From the NCBI RefSeq assembly GCF_009765165.1, contig NZ_VLNU01000001.1, positions 2,546,237 through 2,610,236 of the forward strand: DNA of 64,000 nt. The letters run 5' to 3'. The notes below the pieces were generated by a model. It did no database searches and was not told the origin of the DNA. It saw only the letters and a program-made list of their open reading frames with translations. Shown piece after piece: positions 28,257-36,050 of this stretch (position 1 is the stretch's first letter; each line of letters starts with the position of its first letter). A program made the position numbers and the translations under genes. Source of the stretch: Lysobacter panacisoli. GTDB taxonomy: Bacteria; Pseudomonadota; Gammaproteobacteria; Xanthomonadales; Xanthomonadaceae.

Positions 28257-31115
28257 TCACGCCTGTTCTGCGTCGTCCCGGTCATCGCCCAGAACCTCGG
28301 ACAGCAAGCGCGACAATCGAGCATGGTCGATCGGCTTGCGCAACACCGTCGGCAGCATGTTGGCAGGCAATGTCGCGTCGGAGACGCGATCGGCGAGTCC
28401 GGTGTAGAGCAGCACCGGCAATCGCGGCGCGATGGACAGCAGCGCCTGCGCGAGCTGCACGCCGGTCAGCGACGGCATCGAGTGGTCGGTGATGATCAGC
28501 CGGTAGTGCTGGGGCGCGGCACGCACGCGATCGAGCGCCTGTTCGGGCGAGGCGACGAAATCCGCTTCGAGTCCCCAGCTCGACAGCAGTTCGCACATGA
28601 ACTCGCCGACGCTGTGTTCGTCGTCCACCACCAGCACGCGTCCCTGCGGCGCATTCGGGCGCGGCTGGTCGGATCGGCGTCGCGCGGGCGTCGCACGCGC
28701 GGCGAGGTCGCATGCCGGCAGCAGCACGTGGAACGTCGTGCCCGCACCGGCGATGGTGTCCACGCGCAGGTGGCCGCCGTGTTCGTGGACGATGCCGTGC
28801 ACGGTGGCCAGTCCCATGCCCGCGCCCTTGCCGGGCGGCTTGGTCGAGAAGAACGGATCGAAGATGCGTTCCAGCACGGCCGGTTCGATGCCCGGCCCGG
28901 TGTCGCGCACGCTCAGTTCGACGAAGTCGCCTTCGATCGGTTGCTGGCATGCGCAACACAGGTCGCCTTCGACATGCGCATCGCGCAGGCTCAGTTTCAG
29001 ACGTCCCGACTCCTGCATCGCATCGCACGCATTCACGCACAGGTTCAGCAGCACCTGGCCCAGTTGCACCGGATCGAACTGCACGGCACGCACGCCTGAT
29101 GCGATGTCGACTTCGACGCGCACGCCGTCGGGAATCGTCGGCTGCAGCACCGCGAGGTTCTGTTCGATGCAGCTGGCGGCATCGAGTGCGCGCGCCTGTC
29201 CCTTCTGGCCGCGGCTGAACATCATCATCTGCTGAATCAGGTCGCGCGCGCGCTCGCAGCCCTGCATCGCCTGATCGAGATAGCCGGCCAGGCGCGCGTC
29301 ATCGCCCGATGCGCTGCGTTCGCTGGCCAGTCCCACGTAACCCATGATGCTGGCGAGCAGGTTGTTGAAGTCGTGCGCGATGCCGCCGGTGAGGTGGCCC
29401 AGCGCTTCCATCTTCTTGGCCTGCAGCAGTTGCGCTTCGAGGCGGCGACGGCGCTGTTCGGCCTCGGTGCGTTCGGTGATGTCGCGCAGGTAGCCGATGA
29501 AGGTCTTGCCCGATGGACTGTCGTCCACGCCGACCGCGAGCTCCGCAGGGAACTCCGTGCCGTCGGCACGGATCGCGGCCACTTCCAGGCGACGCTTCAG
29601 GACCGGTCCGGGGCCGCCCGAAAGGTAGTGCTTGAGTCCGAAGGCGTGCCGTTCGCGGAAGCGTTCGGGGATGATGGTATCGGCGAGCGATCGTCCCAGC
29701 ACATCGCGTTCGCGCAGGCCGAAGCAGGCTTCGGCGGCCGGATTGAACTTGACGATGTTGCCGTTCTCGTCCATCGCGATGATGCAGTCGAGCGCGGCAT
29801 TGACCGTCGCGCGCAGGTGTTCGGCGTTGCGCCGCGCCGCTTCCTCGGCGAGCGTGCGCTCGGTGATGTCGCGGGTGAACGCGAGGATGCGCGGCGCGCC
29901 GCCGATGTTGGCGACCTTCAGGTACACCTCGTCCCAGTGCAGCGAGCCGTCCTTGTTGCGACGGTGCCATTCGAACGCCGCCGATCCCTCGCGTCGCGCG
30001 CGATCCAGGTGCGCCGCGGCGTCCGCGCCGGTGTGCGGCCGCTCGCCCGAGCCGAGCCGGTCCATCGTGATGTCCAGCATCTCCTCGTGGCTGTAGCCGA
30101 AGATCGCGCAGGCTTTCGGGTTAACGTCGACAATGCGGCCGCTCTCGAAGTCGTGCACGAAGATCGCATCCTCGCTGGCCTCGAAGATCTGCCGGTAGCT
30201 CGCCTGCGAGGCGAGCAGCGCCTGGTCCGCGCGCTGGCGTTCGATCTCGGCGGCGGCGCGCACGGCGAAGATCTTCATCACCGACTCGATGAACTCCGCC
30301 TGTTCCAGCGGCCGCCGCGAGACGATGGAGATCAGGCCCAGCGGCTGTCCCCGCGAATCGTTGAGCGGATATCCCGCATAGCTTTCCGCACCCATCTGGA
30401 TGAAGTCGTCGTCCAGCGGGAACTGCGAACCCAGTCCCGCCGGGTAGATGCGGAAACCGTGGCCGACGACGGTCGCGCACGCGGTGTTGGCGAGGGCGTA
30501 GTCGAAATGCTCGCTGGGCGCGTCGTCGGCGATGAAGGCGAGCACGTGCATGGTCGCCGCATCGTCCTGGCGGACCTCGGCGATGAAGGCGACGTCCACG
30601 TCCAGGATCGCGGCGAGGTAGCGCGAGAGTTCGACGAACAGTCCGCGTCCGTGCGCCGTCGAGACCGCCAGTGCCGACGTGCTCAGGGCGGTCTCGATCT
30701 GCTTGCGCAGGGTGATGTCGGTGGCGATGCCGCACACCGCGTACGGCGTCTCGTCCACGTCGAGCAACGGGAACTTCGCCGACAGGAACGTGCGCTGCTC
30801 GCCGGCGAAGATGCCGCTTTCCTCGAACTCCATCGCGCGCGCCTCCAGCAGCACGCGCATGTCGTTGCGCCGCAGGCTCGCGGCCATTTCCGGCGGAAAG
30901 ATGTCACGGTCGCTACGCCCGATCAGCGATTCCGCCTCGCGGCCGGTGAGCCGCTCGAACTCGCGATTGACGAACAGGTAACGCCCGCTGCGGTCCTTGG
31001 CGAACACCGCCGCGGAGGTGTTGTCGAGCACCTGCTGCAATCGCAGTTCGCTCTCGCGCAGCGCCCGTTCGCGGTCGTCGACCTGCGCCTGGGGGGAGGG
31101 AGCGCCGGTGTTCAT
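28257..31115 (-). CDS. Hybrid sensor histidine kinase (PAS-GAF-PAS-PAS-HK-REC)
   Basis: This 952-residue soluble multi-sensor kinase has PAS (about 25-140), GAF-like (150-295), PAS (305-425), PAS (435-555), phosphoacceptor His581 in 'GGIAHDFNNLL', ATPase to about 800 ('NLCVNACDAM', 'GAGMGLATVHG') and a C-terminal receiver (about 828-945; 'VVDDEHSVGEF', 'LIITDHSMPS'). The start at 31115 ('MNTGAPSP') is preceded by a GGAG-containing leader; upstream in-frame sequence is not conserved-looking. An OmpR-type regulator lies upstream on the same strand, 237 bp away, and could be its partner. The PAS ligands are unknown. A Cys pair 'CCACQ' in the ATPase domain is unusual. Confidence 0.9.
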   Translation of the reverse strand: MNTGAPSPQAQVDDRERALRESELRLQQVLDNTSAAVFAKDRSGRYLFVNREFERLTGREAESLIGRSDRDIFPPEMAASLRRNDMRVLLEARAMEFEESGIFAGEQRTFLSAKFPLLDVDETPYAVCGIATDITLRKQIETALSTSALAVSTAHGRGLFVELSRYLAAILDVDVAFIAEVRQDDAATMHVLAFIADDAPSEHFDYALANTACATVVGHGFRIYPAGLGSQFPLDDDFIQMGAESYAGYPLNDSRGQPLGLISIVSRRPLEQAEFIESVMKIFAVRAAAEIERQRADQALLASQASYRQIFEASEDAIFVHDFESGRIVDVNPKACAIFGYSHEEMLDITMDRLGSGERPHTGADAAAHLDRARREGSAAFEWHRRNKDGSLHWDEVYLKVANIGGAPRILAFTRDITERTLAEEAARRNAEHLRATVNAALDCIIAMDENGNIVKFNPAAEACFGLRERDVLGRSLADTIIPERFRERHAFGLKHYLSGGPGPVLKRRLEVAAIRADGTEFPAELAVGVDDSPSGKTFIGYLRDITERTEAEQRRRRLEAQLLQAKKMEALGHLTGGIAHDFNNLLASIMGYVGLASERSASGDDARLAGYLDQAMQGCERARDLIQQMMMFSRGQKGQARALDAASCIEQNLAVLQPTIPDGVRVEVDIASGVRAVQFDPVQLGQVLLNLCVNACDAMQESGRLKLSLRDAHVEGDLCCACQQPIEGDFVELSVRDTGPGIEPAVLERIFDPFFSTKPPGKGAGMGLATVHGIVHEHGGHLRVDTIAGAGTTFHVLLPACDLAARATPARRRSDQPRPNAPQGRVLVVDDEHSVGEFMCELLSSWGLEADFVASPEQALDRVRAAPQHYRLIITDHSMPSLTGVQLAQALLSIAPRLPVLLYTGLADRVSDATLPANMLPTVLRKPIDHARLSRLLSEVLGDDRDDAEQA

Positions 31116-31227
31116 GCAAGGCTCCGGGCGAACGGGCGTGGGCCGAGTATAGGAGTGCGGCGGACGTGCATGGGGCGGTGTTACAAGGCTGAAACAAAAT
31201 CGTCGCTGCGCTCGAGGTCCGATTGCT

Positions 31228-31328
31228 GTCATTCCCGCGGAGGCGGGAATCCAGCTCTCCGCGTCACTCTGCCTTCCGAAGAGCGTGATGGATCGGACGG
31301 TTGGATTCCCGCCTTCGCGGGAATGACG
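31228..31328. repeat. REP-like palindromic element, copy 2
   Basis: Arms TGTCATTCCCGCGGAGGCGGG and CCCGCCTTCGCGGGAATGACG enclose CTTCCGAAGAGCGTGATGG. Same family as 2865-2966. It occupies most of the 237-bp gap between the kinase and the OmpR-type regulator. Confidence 0.87.
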
Positions 31329-31352
31329 GCAGTCAGCCGGATCGAAACAACC

Positions 31353-32063
31353 TCACGGCACGAACATGTACCCCACGCCGCGCACCGTGCGTATCGCGCG
31401 CGGATTCTCCGGATCGATTTCCACCTTGCGGCGCAAGCGTGCGATGCGGATGTCGATGGAACGGTCGAACGGCTCCCACTCGCGGTTCTTGGTCAGCGTG
31501 AGGATCTGGTCGCGCGAGAGCGCCTTGCCCGCGTGTTCGTACAGCACGCGCAGCAGGTCGAACTCCATGTGCGTGACCATCACTTCGCTGCCATCGCCGT
31601 CGAAGACCTGGTGCGCGTCGAGGTCGAGCACGCAGCGACCGAACGGAACGCGTCGTGCAGTAGAGGCGGTCGGGGGTGCCGATTCCGGACGCGCCTGGAT
31701 GCGGCGCAGTACGCTCTTCACGCGCGCAAGCAGCTCGCGCGGATCGAACGGCTTTGCGACGTAATCATCGGCGCCCACTTCCAGCCCGACGATGCGGTCG
31801 ATCACGTCGCCCGAGCCGGTAACCATGATGATGCCCACGTCGAAACGCTCGCGCAGGTAACGCGCCAGGGTCAGGCCGTCCTCGCCGGGGAGACGGATGT
31901 CGAGCAGCACGATGTCGGGCGCCTCGCGCTCCAGTTCGCTGCGCATCGCGTTGCCATCGCCCGCCTGCAGCGCACGGTAGCCGTGCGTCTGCAACGCCTC
32001 GACCAGCATCTCGCGCGTGGGGCGATCGTCGTCGACCACCAGGACACAGGGCGTGTGCGCCAT
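31353..32063 (-). CDS. OmpR-family response regulator
   Basis: This 236-residue protein has a receiver with 'VVDDDRPT', phosphoacceptor Asp55 ('IVLLDIRLPG'), Thr in 'MVTGSG' and Lys in 'DDYVAKPFDP', then a winged-helix DNA-binding domain (about 137-236; 'RSIDIRIARLRRKVE', 'RTVRGVGYMF'). It is divergent from the methyltransferase operon at 32234; the shared 170-bp intergenic region has two GTTAC-type motifs (near 32128 and 32138) that could be regulator sites, but this is a guess. The likely kinase is the hybrid kinase downstream, on the far side of a REP-like element. Confidence 0.92.
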   Translation of the reverse strand: MAHTPCVLVVDDDRPTREMLVEALQTHGYRALQAGDGNAMRSELEREAPDIVLLDIRLPGEDGLTLARYLRERFDVGIIMVTGSGDVIDRIVGLEVGADDYVAKPFDPRELLARVKSVLRRIQARPESAPPTASTARRVPFGRCVLDLDAHQVFDGDGSEVMVTHMEFDLLRVLYEHAGKALSRDQILTLTKNREWEPFDRSIDIRIARLRRKVEIDPENPRAIRTVRGVGYMFVP

Positions 32064-32233
32064 CGCCAACCTCGACTGGGGGAATACGGCATCAAGCAGG
32101 GCAACGCGGCGCCAGTATCCGCCCGTGTTACCAACCGTTACAAACGCAGGTGCGCGCGACATTCGACCGATACCGTCGCTGCCTAGATTGGCCTCCATGC
32201 CGGCGGAGATGCCGGCACCAACCGGAGGCCGCC

Positions 32234-33034
32234 ATGAGCCGTTGCCCGCTCGCACTGGACACCCTGTACCTGAATCGGCAGGTGCGCGCGACCTATGAGC
32301 GCGTGGCGCGGGCCCCGGCCAGCGGATTCCATTTCCACACCGGCGCGGCGTACGCCGTGCACCAGCTTCGTTACGAGGCCGGCGAGCTGGCGACGCTGCC
32401 GGCGACCTGCACCGACCGCTTCTCCGGCGTGGGCAATCCGCTGCGCATCGGCACGATTCCTGCCGGGGCCACGGTGCTCGACCACGCGTGCGGCGCGGGC
32501 ATGGATCTGCTGCTCGCCGCGCGCGCCGCCGGTCCGGACGGCCACGCCATCGGCGTCGACCTGACCCCGGCGATGCGCAGCTGCGCGATCCGCGCCGCGG
32601 CGCAGGCGGGCCTGCTCGATCGCGTGATGCTGCATGAAGGCACCTTCGAGGACCTGCCGGTCGCCGACGCCAGCGTCGACGTCGTGATCTCCAACGGCGT
32701 GCTGAACCTGGCACCGGACAAGCCGCGCGTGCTGCGCGAGGTCGCCCGCGTGCTGCGTCCCGGCGGCGCGCTGTTCCTGGCCGATGTCGCGCTCGATCGC
32801 GAACTCGCCGCACCGGCTCGCGCCAATGCCGACCTGTGGGCATCGTGCGTCGGCGGTGCGCTCACCGAGGAATCGATGCTGGAACTGCTCGCCGACTGCG
32901 GTCTCGTGCAAGCGCGCGTGACCGAGCGCTTCGAGTGCTTCGCCGGCACCGGCATCGACCGCAAGTTCCACGACCGACTGCATGCCTACGGCGTGAACGT
33001 GCACGCCGTCAGGCCGAGCGAACCATCGGCCTGA
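32234..33034 (+). CDS. SAM-dependent methyltransferase (ArsM-like class I)
   Basis: This 266-residue protein has a Rossmann-fold SAM site 'VLDHACGAGMDLLLAA' (motif I), 'GVDLTPAMRSCAI' (motif II) and 'VISNGVLNLAPDKPRVLREVARVLRPGG', a block shared with arsenite methyltransferases and relatives. The cysteine pattern needed for arsenic methylation is not obvious, so the substrate is open. The RBS is GGAGG at 32224-32228. It is the first gene of an apparent operon with a DUF4242 protein and a ferritin-like di-iron gene, each with a near-identical ACCGGAG leader. Confidence 0.8.
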   Translation: MSRCPLALDTLYLNRQVRATYERVARAPASGFHFHTGAAYAVHQLRYEAGELATLPATCTDRFSGVGNPLRIGTIPAGATVLDHACGAGMDLLLAARAAGPDGHAIGVDLTPAMRSCAIRAAAQAGLLDRVMLHEGTFEDLPVADASVDVVISNGVLNLAPDKPRVLREVARVLRPGGALFLADVALDRELAAPARANADLWASCVGGALTEESMLELLADCGLVQARVTERFECFAGTGIDRKFHDRLHAYGVNVHAVRPSEPSA

Positions 33035-33088
33035 GCCGATGCCATCGCGTCCCGTTCCCCCGCGGGGCGCACTACCGGAGGCACCACC

Positions 33089-33367
33089 ATGTTCAAGAAG
33101 TACGTCATCGAACGAAACATCGAAGGCATCGGCAACGAACCGGTCGAAGCGCTGTGCGGCGTCGCACTGCAGTCCAATCGCGTCCTCGACGAACTGGGCA
33201 GCGGCGTGCAGTGGCTGCATTCGTATGTCGCCAACGACAAGACCTACTGCGTCTACCTCGCGCGCGACGAGTCGCTGATCCGCGAACACGCGCAACGCGC
33301 CGGCTTCCCCGCCGACTCGATCGCCGAGGTCAAGTCGGTACTCGATCCCACGATGGCCCCCGCTTGA
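33089..33367 (+). CDS. DUF4242 family protein
   Basis: This 92-residue protein matches the DUF4242/SCO4226-like family: 'YVIERNIEGIG', 'VQWLHSYVANDKTYCVYLARDESLIREHA' and 'GFPADSIAEVKSVLDPT'. The fold is a small ferredoxin-like alpha/beta; a Streptomyces relative binds nickel, but no function is established generally. The RBS GGAGG lies just upstream. Second gene of the methyltransferase operon. Confidence 0.88.
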   Translation: MFKKYVIERNIEGIGNEPVEALCGVALQSNRVLDELGSGVQWLHSYVANDKTYCVYLARDESLIREHAQRAGFPADSIAEVKSVLDPTMAPA

Positions 33368-33395
33368 AGGCCATTCCGCTCTACCGGAGTCACGA

Positions 33396-34373
33396 ATGAA
33401 CGCAGCAACTGCCCATCAAACCGCCCAGCGACGGAACGCAGACGTGGCGGCCGGCGACAGCGCACGCTACGCGCGCTGCATCCAGGTGTCCAAGCGCGTG
33501 CGCTGGGACATCGACGCCGACGTGATCCGCGGCCGCGATTTCGACCACGGCCGTACTTTCCTGCCCGACGGGCTGTCCTTCGCCGATCGGCTGGATTTCC
33601 TGGACGACGACGAACGCCGCTTCTTCAGCCAGGTGCAGGGCCGCACCTATGCGTGGATGTTCGGCCTCGTGGAGCGCTTCATCGGCGCGAAGATGTTGCA
33701 GACCTCGGGCCAGCACTGGCTCGGCGACCAGCGCGCATTGGAAGCGCTGGTGCGCTTCTAGGACGAAGAGATCAAACACCAGGAGCTGTTCCGCCGGCTC
33801 GAAGCGCTGATGGATGCGCGCATGCCGGCGGGCCACGCCAAGGTCGCCGAACCCAACGCGGTAGCGCGTGCGGTACTAGGCCGCCGCAGCTGGGCGGTGC
33901 TCGCGCTGATCTGCCACATCGAGTTGTTCGTGCAGCGTCATTACGAGGAGAGCATCGCGCCGCAGGCCGAGCTGTGCCCACTGTGGAAGGACGTGTTCCT
34001 GTTCCACTGGAGAGAAGAGTGCCAGCACGCGATCCTCGATGAACTCGAATGGCGCGCCGAGCACGAGCGCATCGACGCGGCCGAGCGCGATGCAGCGGTG
34101 GACGACCTGATCGCGCTGGTCGGCGCGGTGGACGACATCCTGCGCGCGCAGGCCGACGCGGACGCGTCGTACTTCGCGGCGACATGCGGACGGCCGCTCG
34201 GAACGCGGCAACGCGCGCATGTCGGCGAAGTGCTGCGGCGGGCGTACCGCTGGCAGTACGTCGTCTCCGGCGCACAGCACCCGCGCTTCGAACGACTGCT
34301 CGCGGAGATGACCACGCCCGGACAGCAACATCGCATCGCGATGGCGCTGGAGCCGATCGTGGCCGATGTCTGA
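33396..34373 (+). pseudogene. Ferritin-like di-iron protein gene interrupted by an in-frame TAG
   Basis: A single frame runs from the ATG at 33396 (leader ACCGGAG) to the TGA at 34373 and is broken only by TAG at 33759-33761. Residues 1-121 and the continuation 'DEEIKHQELFRR...' read as one ferritin-like protein: the stop falls directly before the DEExKH iron-ligand motif, and later motifs 'CHIELFVQRHYEE' and 'EECQHAILDE' complete a four-helix di-iron site. Without the stop the product would be 325 residues. Downstream codon use is normal and no other lesion is seen, so the mutation is recent, or it is a read-through or sequence-error case. A single base change from TCG (Ser) would explain it. 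Confidence 0.8.
33759..33761 (+). other. Premature in-frame TAG codon
   Basis: The amber codon lies between 'EALVRF' and 'DEEIKHQ' in the ferritin-like gene. The frame is identical before and after (33396 and 33810 differ by 138 codons exactly), so this is a nonsense change and not a frameshift. Confidence 0.9.
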
Positions 34374-34444
34374 GTCCTTCATGCCCCATCACCTGGAACG
34401 AAAGGCGGCGGCCGGCTCCGTCCGGCCGCCGCGGGAGTGCCCTG

Positions 34445-34963
34445 ATGAAAGCCATGACCCTGATGGCCGCGCTGGCGATGCTGGCGGCGACTCATTCCAT
34501 CGCAACGCGCACGGCGATCGCGCGCGACCTGGCGAAACAGCCGGCGCAGACGATCCGCACGTTCGACCTGCCCGCGGTGAAGGTGTACGCGACGGTCGAA
34601 CCCGCTGACGCGACCGCTTCGGTCGAGCCGCGCATCCACGACCTGCCTACCGTGCGCGTGCATGCGCCGCGCGAGCCCGCGCAGGACCGCACGCGGGTGG
34701 TCGCCTATCGCGCGGGTGCGCGACGCGAATCGCTCGGCATCCCGCGCGGTGGCGTGCGTCGCGGTATTGCGCCGGAACGCACATCGCGTCCGCGCATCGA
34801 AGAGCGCGGCGACCGCTGGGTCGCGCTGGGATGCCTGATCCGCGTGCGCCTGGCGCGCGTGTGGCCGACGCACCACTGCAGCAGCGGCGCCACGAACGCC
34901 GCCGCCAGAATGCCGCAGGCGAGCGTATCGTTCACTGCTTCCACGCTGGGCCGACGACGATGA
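34445..34963 (+). CDS. Hypothetical secreted protein with signal peptide
   Basis: This 172-residue protein starts at the ATG in 'MKAMTLMAALAMLAATHS', a plausible signal peptide cleaved near residue 26. The body repeats a short proline-valine motif ('FDLPAVKVYA', then 'HDLPTVRVHA'), then becomes Arg-rich. Similar 'LPxVxV' repeats are seen in small secreted proteins of Xanthomonadaceae, from memory. The C-terminal third looks less natural and the opposite strand is also open there, so the true 3' end is uncertain. It follows the di-iron gene by 71 bp; a terminator follows its stop. Confidence 0.5.
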   Translation: MKAMTLMAALAMLAATHSIATRTAIARDLAKQPAQTIRTFDLPAVKVYATVEPADATASVEPRIHDLPTVRVHAPREPAQDRTRVVAYRAGARRESLGIPRGGVRRGIAPERTSRPRIEERGDRWVALGCLIRVRLARVWPTHHCSSGATNAAARMPQASVSFTASTLGRRR

Positions 34964-34973
34964 GTCGACGGCG

Positions 34974-35017
34974 GACATGAAAAGGCCCCGCAATGCGGGG
35001 CCTTTTCGTTCTTGCGG
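34974..35017. repeat. 44-bp direct repeat containing a terminator hairpin, left copy
   Basis: Identical over 44 bp to 37826-37869. It contains the stem AAAAGGCCCCGC / GCGGGGCCTTTT plus about 6 bp of left flank and CGTTCTTGCGG on the right. It marks the left border of the effector cassette and terminates 34445-34963. Confidence 0.92.
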
Positions 35018-35117
35018 TCGCGGTGCGACGGATGCGGGCGTGACGTTCGAAACATTCTCATTGTTCGCGGCAGTGGCGCGTGTTGGTCTGCGAGGACGAT
35101 GACAGTCAGGCGAACCG

Positions 35118-35456
35118 ATGAAGCCGGAAGGGATGATGTACGCCGCAGTGGCGCTGAGCGCAACGCTTTCGCTGGGCGTGCTGGTGGCGTTCTTCTGGTC
35201 GGAGCGGCGCTGGCGGCAGTGGGATAGGGAGCAGGCGCAGCGGCTTCGCAACCTTCGTACAGATCACATAGGTGGGGAGAACGCTTCACCGCGCCAGGAC
35301 GACGAGTTGGCGTGGCCGCCGATCCCTTTCCAGCGCCGGCCTTTCCATGAGGCGCTGGCGGAAGACTGCCCGGAACTGGCGCCGTCGCCTCAGGCACGCG
35401 CCATCGCGCAATACCTGGCCACACGTCCGGCCAACCCTGAAACGGAGAATGACGAG
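35118..35456 (+). other. In-frame upstream extension: possible N-terminal domain or separate small membrane protein
   Basis: The frame of the lipoprotein gene is open back to an ATG at 35118. The 113 extra residues contain one hydrophobic helix (about residues 7-27) followed by charged, proline-rich sequence. If translated as one protein (310 residues) the lipobox of the downstream part would be buried internally, which is implausible; but no stop separates the two. Either the lipoprotein start at 35457 is internal to a longer pre-protein, or this stretch encodes a leader fused by loss of a stop. Confidence 0.4.
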
Positions 35457-36050
35457 ATGAGATGGAACGAGGCCACCGCGACCGCGGCTGTGATGGTCGG
35501 CATGTTGAGCGGGTGTCATTTTGGCCCTCCGAAACCCAGGCTCAACCCGCATCCCCAGGAGCGCTACGAGATCACGATGACGATCGAGGATGCGCCAGGG
35601 CCGTTCACCGACATCGGCGGGTTCGTGCAGTACGACGTCGACAACTATGAAGAGTGCATGCCGGAGAAGTGGACATTCGTGAGGGGTCACTATCATGACC
35701 AGCTCGATGAGTTCATTCCTTTCGCCTATACGCAGATTGCCGAGAACGTATATCGCACGCGGATCACGGTCGATGCGTTGCGGAATGTGGATTACCACGG
35801 CCTTGGTGAGTGCCGGTGGGGTCTGACTGCCGTCACTTCCAACCTTCGTGGAAAGAACGTTGACTTCATTCCAAGACTTCATCTGGACGAGCTTCGGAAA
35901 CAGCAGGCTAAGAGAATCTACTTCTCTACTCGTACGTACTTTGCAGAGAAGGGATACCCTGACTCAGGTGGTGAGCGCTCTGAGTTTGGTCCAGAAGTGC
36001 AAGATGAACTCTTCACGATTACGCTGACGCCACGGAGGATTTCGCCGTGA
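35457..36050 (+). CDS. Predicted immunity lipoprotein (X-Tfi-like) for the adjacent lipase effector
   Basis: This 197-residue protein starts at an ATG with GGAG nine bases upstream. Residues 1-20 form a lipoprotein signal with lipobox 'LSGC' (lipidated Cys20), followed by 'HFGPPKP'. The mature part is acidic and beta-rich with several Tyr/Cys and no family I recognise. Position suggests its job: it overlaps the lipase effector by 4 bp (GTGA), and periplasmic lipoproteins encoded directly upstream are the usual immunity proteins of Xanthomonadales T4SS effectors. The gene is AT-richer than the window (35881-35940 has 28 G/C in 60), a sign of transfer. Function is inferred from context only. 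Confidence 0.65.
   Translation: MRWNEATATAAVMVGMLSGCHFGPPKPRLNPHPQERYEITMTIEDAPGPFTDIGGFVQYDVDNYEECMPEKWTFVRGHYHDQLDEFIPFAYTQIAENVYRTRITVDALRNVDYHGLGECRWGLTAVTSNLRGKNVDFIPRLHLDELRKQQAKRIYFSTRTYFAEKGYPDSGGERSEFGPEVQDELFTITLTPRRISP

Noticed and set aside
32120..32150. GTTAC-type repeats as operator of the OmpR-type regulator
   Set aside because: Only two loose matches without consistent spacing; not enough to call a binding site.
32183..33295. 370-codon minus-strand frame opposite the methyltransferase and DUF4242 genes
   Set aside because: Shadow composition; both plus-strand genes have RBS and family motifs.
34705..35424. Minus-strand frame with a hydrophobic stretch opposite 34.9 kb
   Set aside because: It runs through the terminator repeat and lacks a convincing start or RBS, although a short membrane peptide there cannot be fully excluded.
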